Source: Isochrysis galbana (lineage: Eukaryota > Haptophyta > Isochrysidales > Isochrysidaceae). Taken from it: a DNA stretch of 64,000 nt. Below the pieces are notes generated by a model that was given only the letters and a program-made list of their open reading frames with translations, had not been told where the DNA came from and searched no databases. Shown piece after piece: positions 29,188-38,900 of the stretch; position 1 is the stretch's first letter; each line of letters begins with the position of its first letter. A program made the position numbers and the translations under genes. The stretch is taken from the NCBI GenBank assembly GCA_018136815.1, contig CM030931.1:3339801-3403800 (forward strand). Reading direction: 5' to 3'.

Positions 29188-29879
29188 TCATCTCGACACG
29201 TTGTGCAAACCCCGCGACATTAGATCAATCACCACGCGCCCATGGAGGCGGAAGGTGGACATGGCCGTGCGAGCATCGACCACGAGGTCGTTGGTGCTGA
29301 GGAAGTTGAAGAGGCATCCGTCGCAGCCGCGGAAGTCGGCCTTGCCTCCGTGCGCGAGCACGAGGTGAGGGTCGCCGTGGAGCGCGCCGCCGGGCAGGTA
29401 GCAGGTAGGCCACGCACGCGTCGTCGTCCACACCGTATCGGCCTAGCGTTTTCGCTCGTGAGCGCTTTCGCGAGCGTCTGAAAGTTTGGCCCGAAGTTGA
29501 GCAGTTTGAGGGCGAGATGATAGAACGCCCAGCTCACTCTGTCGAAGGCTTTTTCCCAGTCAAGGGCTAATAGTAGGCCCGGGTCGCCCGTCTCATCGAG
29601 GTAGGCCCTCCTAGTGAGTTGTAGTAGGTGTGTGGCTTCGCTGATGAGGCGTCTTGGTACGAAGCCCAATTGGTTGTCTGATAATAGCTTCCCTATGACT
29701 TTGCTAAGCCTACCGGTTAGGATTTTAGCTAGAATTTTGTAGTCGCTTTGCAATAGCGTGATGGGTCTATAGTTGCGCGGGTCTCGGGCATCGCCTTTTT
29801 TGTATAGTAGTATTATGTCGCCCGCGGCGGGGGGCCCGAAGGAGAGGAGGGGAGCGCCGGCGCGCTCCATGGCGACCAA
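29188..29879 (-). pseudogene. LINE fragment: reverse transcriptase N-terminal half, then possible endonuclease remnant
   Basis: Minus-strand frame 29879-~29430 encodes a non-LTR RT N-terminal half: LLYKKGDARDPRNYRPI, TLLQSDYKILAKILTGRL, DNQLGFVPRR, ALDWEKAFDRVSW. The catalytic YxDD is absent because homology ends first. Downstream on the same strand another frame (29433-29188) has DFRGCDGCLFNFLSTNDLV and RVVIDLMSRGLHNVS, which looks like the end of an AP-type endonuclease domain. In intact LINEs the endonuclease precedes RT, so the order here is scrambled or two fragments are joined. Confidence 0.7.
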
Positions 29880-30369
29880 GTATAAACTTAGTTGAACGGA
29901 GGTAGTATATATATGCTATATAGTCGTCACACTAGGTGCAAGTGCTACAGCTATTGTGACTATCACTCATGGACATGGACATGGAGAAAGATTCCACCAA
30001 GCGGACATCTTTTGAAAATCTGTTGTGCTTTTGTGTATGAGTGTATGAGTATGAGTCATTCATCCTCTCTTCTCTTCCTTTATTTAGCTTCAGCTAAAAT
30101 AAAATAAAACTTTATCATAGATAGTATAAGTCCGGTCATCAATCGACCTTACTAGTTACTAGGTCTATATCTATCTATAGATATAGTAGTAGCATATAGC
30201 GTACATCATGTTCTTTCACTGAAAATCCCTTGAAGAGGGCGTTTGCGTTCACCGTTTACCCATTACCCAACGCAATGAGCAACGAGTTGAGAGTTGAAGA
30301 TGATCAGTGTTCTCGTGTATTACTTGTATTGACTACGTCTAATACATGGTTATTCCAATAACGATCCGC
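29880..30369. other. AT-rich intergenic stretch
   Basis: Lower G+C than the surroundings, with ATATAT-type runs (29905-29920, 30120-30200). No coding sequence seen. Confidence 0.5.
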
Positions 30370-30575
30370 ATGGTGCTGCATGTGGATGCGGATGCGCGTC
30401 GGAGTCGCGACAATAAAGAGTAAATTACGAGAAAAGAGAGCAGAGAGGCCAGCCAGATCGCGTGAGGGTGAGGGCAGAGGGCAGAGGGCAGGGCGAAGAG
30501 AGCTTTCCACTCGCTTGCAAAGGTTTACAACTGCCTCTCGCTCATCCACCCCAACCGCGAGGCAAGGAGGCAGGA
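30370..30575 (-). pseudogene. Relic of an element A-like gag
   Basis: On the minus strand GTGGATGAGCGAGAGGCAGT, AGCGAGTGGAAA, CGCCCTGCCCTC, CTCACGCGATCTGGC and GCGACTCCGACG occur in the same order as in gag at 1421-1530. Small insertions of ~10 and ~20 bp lie between the blocks. It is an old fragment of the same or a related family; the surrounding frame is not functional. Confidence 0.65.
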
Positions 30576-31435
30576 GCAGGGGTCTTGATCGAGGGATCGA
30601 CAACCTACTTTTATAAGTAGGGGGCAATGGGGGCCTCGCGCCCCCCCCTCTCCATCGCGGACACCCCCAGGGGTGGGCCCGTACAATCAACCACAGCCCC
30701 TGCCCTTTGGCAGGGGCTGGGCAATCATCACACTGGCCCAGACCCCTAGTGGGCGCGAGCCGTGATTCGCACTCCCGCGCCCTGCGTGGGCCTGCCCTCG
30801 AGCTGACCCCCCCCCCTTCCCTGGTCGCCAGGCAGACAGATGCCTCTGGGCGGCTCCCATGGCCAGCGAGGCAAGCGTGGGAGAGGCAGGGGGGGCCAGG
30901 GGCTGAGCCCCAGCCTCCACTGCCCCCTGAGCTGCCCTGGCTGGCCCTCTGGGAGCCCCCAAAGGACCTCTGAGAGTAGGCCGTGGCGCGCCGCATGGCG
31001 ACGCGCCGCAGGGACACAGGTGGAGGAGAACGCAGAGAGGGAGAGGGGGGGGTTTGCACCCCCCCCGATGGAGTGCGGTAAGTAATGGGACCCGTTTGCG
31101 TAAGTAAACGGGCGAAGAGGGGCGGCTGGCGACAGGTGGGAGATGAGGAGGGAGAGGCTCAAGGCGCCTACGAGAACCCTTGTGGCAGGTATCTCGAGGC
31201 GCAGTCTTTTATTTCTCGAGGACCGCTCGCGGCGAGAGCTGTAAGGGCCGTTCCGCTTCATGGACGAGAGGACCCTCCCCCCCCCCGGTGTTTTTTTCCC
31301 GGTGAGTCGCCCGACGTAGGTCGGTCCGCCTCACTGGGTTTTCCCCCATTGTAACTTGTGGGGAGTTATAATGGGAGCCGGGGGTTTGCGAGGGGGGAGA
31401 TTTGTAGGGATGCAAATGAGTATGTGTCTGTGCCA
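30576..31435. other. G+C-rich intergenic sequence, no supported gene
   Basis: Long C and G runs and frequent GGGGCC-type words. Long minus-strand frames cross it, but they are composition-driven and show no recognisable domain. Confidence 0.45.
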
Positions 31436-31520
31436 TCACTTCAAGGCGTGCGGGCAAGTGCGCTGAGGGGTGTCGTGATAGTACCGGGCTAGTGGCAGTA
31501 GTGGTACTAACGCTCAGTTG

Positions 31521-31608
<88 letters not shown>
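31436..31608 (+). repeat. Dispersed repeat D, copy 2, ending in (ATT)n
   Basis: Matches 21236-21345 and then continues as an uninterrupted (ATT)~28 microsatellite (31523-31608). The simple tail starts exactly where the shared sequence ends. Confidence 0.75.
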
Positions 31609-32475
31609 GATCGAGGGATCGAGGGTGACGGACTGCGGAGTGGCGTCGCTCGGCGCCGGGCCCCGGCGTCAGGGTTCTGTGATCTGTAATCCTGGCGTCA
31701 GGCCTCCAATTTACAGGTCGGGTACGCCGACCGTGGAACCCTAGCAGCCGGAGTGGCGTGACTCTTTGGGTCTAGAGTAGGCGGCCGAAAGAAAAGGAAC
31801 GTCAGATTGAGGGCTTGCATCTACTCTTATGTCTTATGAAGTATGAGTACTATGAATGAGTGCCTTGCAATGATTTTAACGAGACTCCACAACGCACGAC
31901 GACACACGGCTGCGATTACATGTACAATGAATGAGAGAGAGCGAGCGCCCGTGGCCTTGGCCTTGCCTTTGGCGCCACTTGGACCGATTGAGGAAATAGC
32001 TATGGATGACACCAGGAGCCTTGAATGCCGTTCCCCAGGGTTGGCGTGCGGCTTGCTGCTAACTATCATGCCGCCGTCGAGTGTGCAGCCCTTGGCGTAA
32101 ACGGCGGAGCGTAGCCCATGCTCTGTCCATGCACACCACGTCACAAATCCCAGAGATGGTGTGTGTGCAAATGTGTTGTGAGCATGCGAATCCAGGCAAG
32201 CCGATGCATGCAATGCACGAGGAAGCTCGGCGGCCAGCTCGCACGGCCCCGGGGCATCGCGTCAGTATGCGCGCCACGCGCATGGCCGCTCCTTACGGAC
32301 TCGGAAACATTCCTAGAGCTCGGACCGCGTACGCGACGTCAGAGAGGAGAGGAGGACGAGGTCAAGACGTTTCCTTGGGGCCGTCGTCCGCATCCCAACA
32401 CTCCAAGGCAAGAGGCACTCTACCCTGCCGAGGTCGCATGACGCGCCACACACACCGCCCGTCAGGTCCGGAGTC
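31609..32475. other. Intergenic, no supported gene
   Basis: Short frames only. This is the region downstream of the minus-strand Cys-rich gene and may include its 3' untranslated sequence. Confidence 0.45.
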
Positions 32476-33331
32476 TTACATATCTGCCTCAAACCCGGCG
32501 TCTCCTCCCCCTCCGCCCTCGAAGCCACCGCCGCCGTGATGGCCACCGTGGTCCATCATCTCGTTCATCATCATTCCACCAACAAAGCCCGTTGCAGCGC
32601 CCGTAGCAAAGCCAGACCCACCGCCGCCCCACCCGCCGTAGCCGCCGGCGTAGACGGGCGGGCTCATCATGGGCTGACCATAGGCGGCGGGATATCCCGG
32701 GGCCGCTGGGTAGCCTGGGACAGCCGAGCCCATCACGGGCTCGCTGTACACGTGCCGTGACGCCACCACCTAGGTATATCGCAAGGAGAGAGGAGGGCAA
32801 GGGATGAGCACAAGGCGGGTGGTAGGGCGGGCCGCGCATGTGGGCCGGAAGGGCGTGGCATGGCGTGATAATGTGCGTCGGCCACGCCGCGCGCGTGTGC
32901 GGCCGGTCGCTGCCGCCTCTGCGCACGTTATTGTTCTGCATGAAGAAGCAGCAGAAGCAAAGCACGACGAGCAGCCCCAAGAAGATGATGGCTCCAACGC
33001 TGTCGTTGGCGGAGCCCATGCAGTCTGGCGGCGTGTCGGCGCGCTGTGCGCACATGTTGCACCGGTCGCGCTTAGTCACGAACGCCGAGTTCGAGCAGAC
33101 GAACCGCGCAGCGCAGCGCACACATTGCGCCCCGAGCGGACAGCAGCCGGGGCTCTGCCTGGAGCAGCACATTCCGGGCATCCCGTTGAAGGCGGCGCGG
33201 CAGTTGCCCGCAAAGCAGCAGTCGGAGCATCCCTGCGTCAGTAGCAGCTGTCGCGCCGATGCGTTCGCGCTCACGCCAGAGAGCAGCGCGCACAGCAGCA
33301 GCAGCAGCACGCGCGCCGCCGCCGCTGCCAT
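32476..33331 (-). CDS. Secreted/membrane Cys-rich protein with Gly-rich tail, two exons, 232 aa
   Basis: I do not recognise a named family. Exon 1 is 33331-32927 (135 codons). The intron is 32926-32770, 157 bp, GTGCGC...ATACCTAG. Exon 2 is 32769-32476. The join is in phase: FFMQNNN|VVASRH. A cleavable signal peptide is evident (RVLLLLLCALLSGVSANA). An extracellular domain follows with about 18 Cys, including CSDCC, GMCCS and PGCC, then one membrane helix (AIIFLGLLVVLCFCCFF). The cytosolic tail is Pro/Tyr/Gly-rich (GYPAAPGYPAAYGQP) and ends in Gly/His repeats after a GFVGGMMMNEM hydrophobic patch. The layout resembles single-pass Cys-rich proteins with Pro/Tyr tails, such as Shisa-like proteins, but homology is not claimed. 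Confidence 0.85.
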
Positions 33332-34121
33332 TGCGCGCGGGCGCCCCCCCCCCTTCCTCCCCCCCCCTTACCCGCGTCCAGAGCTTTTCTTCCACTCCCC
33401 CCCCCCCCCCCCCCCACTTATTGTAGACCGAACCTACCCAAATCACAAATATTGTAACCTTCTAACCCTAACCCGACCGCCCGGCCGCCGGGGGGGGGGC
33501 TTCAGGTACAAGTAGGCGGTAGAAAAACACCCGCGTTCACTTTCTTTGGGGGGGTGTTTAACCTGAGTTGTTTTGTAGGGTTATTATTCCCGAGAGGTGA
33601 CGTCAACGTCACCGTCGCACCGTCATTGGCTTGTCGCGCTAGCTAGCCTTCAATGGTCAATGGTTACTCTGACTCTGATCTACGATCTACATTGCTCTAC
33701 TCAGCACAGTCATTGGTCACCTGTCACTGGTCACTGGGCCCAAGATGTAAGATGTCTTCAAGATGGGTTGTGGGTTGGGCTAAACATGGTACCCCGGCCG
33801 AGAGGAGAGAGGAGTTCGTCCCTCCTCTGCGCGCTACTGAGCGCGCGTTCTCCGGATCTCTTCAACACCCAACACAAGGTTGAACTATCAGTAAACTAAT
33901 AGGGTCATGGATCATGGAGCGCGCGCCGCCTCCCTCCCCCGCTGCCACGGCCCTCGCCGCGCTGCACGAAAATTGAGTACACTGATGGAGACCTGGAGAC
34001 ACCGTTGTCGCCGAAGCGACCGCGCCAGGACGACCCCCCTAGCCAGGTGGGCACCAAAGCCAGAAGCCACCGCATCTCGCATCTCACCCCCGCACCCCGC
34101 ATCACCACGACCACGAACAGC
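33332..34121. other. Intergenic with C-homopolymers, no gene seen
   Basis: Upstream of the Cys-rich gene: C/T-rich with runs of up to about 20 C (33395-33416). The rest (33500-34120) has no protein-like frame. Confidence 0.45.
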
Positions 34122-34305
34122 GTGGTGTCGCCTTGGCACCATCGCGGTGACCAGGGCGGCTGAGAGGAGAGAGAGCGACGCCATCGTTCGCGCTCTCTCC
34201 AGAACAGAACCGGATAAGAATCTCTCTACAACCCCCAAACACTACCACTATCTCACACACATTCACGGTAACACGTAGAATACTAACGTAGACAGAGTGG
34301 AGAGT
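34122..34305 (+). repeat. Dispersed repeat G, copy 1
   Basis: Nearly identical to 51102-51287: GGCACCATCGCGGT-ACCAGGGCGGC, GAGAGAGCGACGCCATCG, CGCGCTCTCTCCAGAACAGA, ACCGGATAA-AATCTCT, TCACGGTAACA, then AACTAACGT and AGAGTGG. The sequence before it does not match between copies; the shared block begins sharply at about GTGTCG. Confidence 0.75.
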
Positions 34306-35146
34306 GGCAGCACAGACCACTTCTGGTACAACTCAAAGTTAGCATGTGACACAATCGCATCCATCTCAGCCAAAGTGAAGCGCTCATACTCCTCTTCCAC
34401 ACGCGCAGGCGCAATCGCAGGCCAATTGGGGCTGCCGGTAAGTCCGTTGACCGTTGAAGGTCCACGTGTTTATGGACACAACAGCTTTGCGCGCCTTAAA
34501 ACTAGGCATTCCCGCAATGGGCGATGGGCAAACATATTCAACATACGAGCCTGGGAGGAGCTTGGTCATGTCGTGAAAGGACGCCCGGCCGCCGGTGATT
34601 CGAAGCGAGCCGTTCGCCACATCTGGCCGAGTCACATGCCCGAGCAAAAAAGCCGCAGCTCCATCGACCATCGAGGGTTTGAATGATGGAGAAGTGCCGT
34701 GTCGCTCCCGCCTCCTTCGACTTCGACGTCTTGTACACTACGCCGGGCAGCTCGCCGAACGCCTTCACCACCGCGATCGCGATCTCGTCAAAGCACAGCT
34801 GTGGGATGTCAAAGAGGCGGTACCGATAACGAGGGACTCGGTAGCTCGTATGGTCTTGCCCAGCATGGTGTTGAGGATGCCGTTGCGGACGAAGTGCATG
34901 CCGAGCTCCACCGTGAAGTTCTCTTTGAACTCGGAGATCTTGGAGGCCGGGTAGACGTTGCCCTCCACCTCCCAGGTGTCGCCCTCGGCCCCATAGCCAC
35001 TCCAACGGATGGCATCGGATGGCGATGTGGTTGGTGCTGCCGCGCTGAACCATGCCCACGACTTTGTCCACCTGCCAGTCGCCGTTGCTCGAAGTGAGCG
35101 GCCGCTTGGTACCTGCGTGTGCAAAAGGAGGCGTAGCTCGAGTCAA
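34306..35146 (-). pseudogene. Degraded coding region of unknown function (several frameshifts)
   Basis: On the minus strand, protein-like stretches occur in different frames in one consistent order: NGDWQVDKVVGMVQRGSTN; EGNVYPASKISEFKENFTVE; IPQLCFDEIAIAVVKAFGEL; TRPDVANGSLRITGG; SYVEYVCPSPIAGMPSFKAR; and ARVEEEYERFTLAEMDAIVS near 34360. No frame spans more than ~200 codons, and the joins do not show clean GT-AG pairs. I read it as a decayed gene, possibly carried by a mobile element next to repeat G; the product is unrecognised. A real gene with several short introns is the alternative. Confidence 0.5.
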
Positions 35147-35904
35147 AGAATAGATGGGTTGTTAGGCTGGTGCATGCGGGTTTGTGACATTTGTGAGATA
35201 TGGGCAAGTAGGTGTATGGCTGTCTGTGCATCTACAAAATTCGCGCTGTGGAGCACGGGCTGGCTCCCCCCCCCCCTGCGGGGTGCGAGCGCGCATGCGC
35301 GAACCAACCCCCCAGAGGCGTGTGGGCCCGCCAGGTGCAAGGAGGAACGGCCGCAGGACTCCCAGGGGGTGTGGGAGGGCGGCGCACACCTGAGCGTGGC
35401 ATGAGGCTTGCGGATGTGGCCTCCGAGGTGACCGGCAGCCTCGGCAGCCCTCCGACCGGGGCGGCCGCCACCGTAATTCTGAGATTCACTTGAAACGCGA
35501 AAAAAAACCTCCCGAGAGTAGCTCAAGCTCAGCCCCCCTATACTTATAGTGGTATTAGTTGCGCTCTAGACCTGATACTGAGTGTCATATGACAAGGCTA
35601 GAGGCTACAATTCAACTAGTTTTACTACTACAAGTTCGGGAGCGGGAAATACCGGCGCTCCCAGCTCCGAGCCCCCCTCCCCCCCTAATTAATGGCCGTC
35701 AACCTGACTTGACTTGCCCAACGTTGACACCGTGTATCGTATTGGACTTCTAGCACACGTCGTATTCACACCCTCTTAGTTTAGAGTAGGGTGCCAGGTG
35801 TTAGAGAGTTTTTGAGGTGGCTCATCAACAGTGAATTCAACCGTGTGGGCGACATCCCACCTTCTCCCCCCCCTCCCCTCTCTCCCCCTCTTCCCGAGGG
35901 GGGA

Positions 35905-38900
35905 ATGGACACCTGGCTCGAGACGCTTCCCGCAGACGTGCTGCTCGCCGAGGAATGGAGCTCAGGAGAGGAGCTCGCGCGCTCTGCCACGCTCCACCGC
36001 TCCTCCTGCTGCCACATCGGTCCCTGCCTCTCGATCCTCCCCCGCCTCCCTCACTCCCATGCCTCAGAGCCGGCAAGCAAGCTTGGCCAGCGCGAGGGGG
36101 AAAGGCTGATTGGGCGGGGCACGCAGCGTGCGCTCGTCTTTGTTGGCGGCTCGGGGGCCACATCGGTGCCGCTGATCGCCGCGCTCACCGCCTCCATCGC
36201 TGCTTCTGTGCCGCGTGCACAGCGCGAGCGGCGCGAGCGGCTGCTCAGCGCGGCGAGAGAATGCCACGCGCTGCTATGTGCTTTCACTTGCGCGGCAGCC
36301 GACGGGTCAGCCGGTTCGTCGGGCGTGCCCGCGCCTGGGCGGCTCTTCCACACGCAAGAGTGGGTCGTCGAGGCGCCGCCCACAGGTGGCGACGCACGCG
36401 CGCTGCCTCTGGTGTCCGTCCGGATGCCGCTGCTCGCACGCCGAACCGCTGGGAGCCAACCGTTTTGTACAAAGTGCTGGGCCGCTTCGCTCTTCGCCCA
36501 GCTCGCCGACGACCCGGCGGCCAAGAAGCGCCAGCGGACGCATATGGAGTCTGGGCGCGCGGCGCTCCGTGGCCTCTGCGCACGCACGGGCATGAGCGCC
36601 GATGATATCGCCGGGCTCTTTGCGTTGCTCAACGCCTCAGTCCGCTTGGCCGAGGTGCGGTGGTACGTGCTACCTGGGCAGCAGTCTCCACCAGACTTCA
36701 AAGACGAGCTGGCTGCACGCGCCTTCCGGGCGGCCGCCGCCAACCTTGGCGTGACCGAGAAGGCGTTGCGGGCGGCGCTCAGCCCGAGCACCCAGTCCTG
36801 GTCAGAGGCGGCGCTTGCTGACGAAGTCTATTCGCGCCTACTGATCTGGCTCGTGACGCATATCAACCGCTCTCTGCAGCGCGCTGCGGATGCCGATGAT
36901 AGCAGCGGGGGCGGGGGCGCCGAGCATGAGTTGGTGCACCGGGGTAGCGGCGGTCGGCTGCTCCTGGTCGATCCGATGCAGCTCCACCCGGCGGCCGACC
37001 ATGACCCGGACCTGGACGGCCTGCTGGCTTCGCTCTTCTGTGAGGGCCTCTTTGAGCAGGCCGCGACGCCCGCAGTTGCTCATAGCGTTGCGGTGGATCC
37101 GCCCGGCCACAACGTGTGCGCGCTCGAGGGGGAGCTCTTCACGGCCGCAGAGGGCGCATGCCCACACCTCGGTTCATCCGTTGCGATGCGTGTGTTGCGA
37201 GCTCTCTCGCCTGTCGTCGAGGCGTCGACCCATCGCGCCAAGAAGGCGAGTGGCGACTGGGCGAATGACTTGGCGCAGGCTATGGCCGGAGCGCGCGATC
37301 GGCTGCTCTGTGAGCACGGGGGCGACGAAGAATGGGTGACACTCCGTCATGCGCCCGGTGGCCTGGAGGCAAGCTACCGCCTGTGCGGGGCGAGCGCTGC
37401 GCCTCGGGATAGGGTTGACGCTACGCACCGTAATGGGAGTCCCGGCCTGCTCGACTCGGCCGCGGCTGAGTGGCACTCGGCGGGTGGTGCCACTGCGGTC
37501 CTCGGAGCGTTGAGCTCGTCCACGTCGCCGTTCGTCCGCTCCATCGCTCTCAGCTCAAGCGCTAACGCCGGCGCTAACGGACCGTCCCTCTCCACCGACG
37601 ATGCCACCAGCTCGTGGGCGACGCTTGCCGGGCGCACTGCGGCACTGCTCGGCGCTCTCAACCGGCTCGCTGGCGGAGTCGTGCGAACGGTGGTTTGCCT
37701 TGACGTGCAGGGTACGCCTTGGGATGAATCGGTGGACTCGCCGAGTGGCGAGGGACCCGCTGTGGCCGGCATTGGGCGCAACGGCCATGGCCATTCGTTT
37801 AGCCGCGGCATCCATGGCACTTCGCCGACGGCCACCGGTTTTGATGGCGCCGGCCGCACTGCGCCCGCCACTACCGCTGCTGCCGGCTCTCCTCTCCCGG
37901 CTCTCCTTACTGTACTCGCAGCCTACGCGCAGCGTGCGGTCGACGGCCATCCATACGTCGCCCCGGCCGCCGACTGGCTGCGCAGATACGGTGGCCTTCT
38001 CGGCTGTCCGCCACCGCACGGTAGACTCTCGACGGGCCGGCGCCGAATGAGCCGCACTGCGGACTCAGATGTGGAAGCGCTCGCGGCACTGCTGCGAGTG
38101 CTAGGAGCGGAGGAGCCCAGTATCATCGTTCAAGACGGCGTCGTCCGGCTCTCGGCCGCCGCGCTCCGCTCGGCCGAAGCGACTCTGGGCTCGGTTAGCA
38201 CCCACCTGCTGCGCGTCCAGGCGCGCGTGCGCGGCGTGGCTGCCCGCGCGCTCGTGACTAATACCAGGCGGGCGCAGGCCACGAGGGTGCACGCCGCTTT
38301 GTTCTTGCAGGCTGCTTGGCGCGGCCGCAGCACGCGCATAGAGGTGTCCATCATGCGTGTGGCGAGGGCCGAAGCGCGGCGAGCGGCAGTGGCCTCCGCC
38401 GTGCCGATGTTGCAGGCCTATGCGCGTGGGCTGCGAGTGCGATCCGCGTGGCGGCGCGCGCGCGCGCTGGCGCGGCTTCAGAGGGTCGGTCGCGGCTTCG
38501 TCGGCCGGCTGCATGCCGCCCGCACCCGCTTTCTTGTCACGTCGGAGCCATCGCGTCATCGGCTTGCCAGATGGGTAGACGGCATCATAGTGCGCCGGCG
38601 GTTCGTCAAGCTCACCCTGGCGGTTCGGACCATCCAACACGCGTGCTGCCAGGCCATCGCACGTTGGGAGAGGGCTGGCGTCCGCGAGGCGCGCGATGAC
38701 TACCACAGGAGACGCGACACTGCTGTACGCCAGCTCGCCGCTCTACGCGACCAGTTGGCGGGCGAGAATGTGGACGGCGCGCATGCACGAGCGCTCAACC
38801 AGCGCATCGCCCACAAGGTATTCTACCTGCGCCAGTCCCGCATCGACCTCGTCGACGTGTTGCGGCGAGCGCGCCGACGGCGCCCACCCGCGCAAAGGCG

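Noticed and set aside
31827-32213. A 128-codon minus-strand protein
   Set aside because: No conserved motif, composition like surrounding non-coding DNA, and it lies in the 3' flank of the Cys-rich gene.
33455-33480. Telomere-like CCCTAACCC (also 51205 and 21056-21092)
   Set aside because: Only two imperfect units at most, inside ordinary intergenic sequence.
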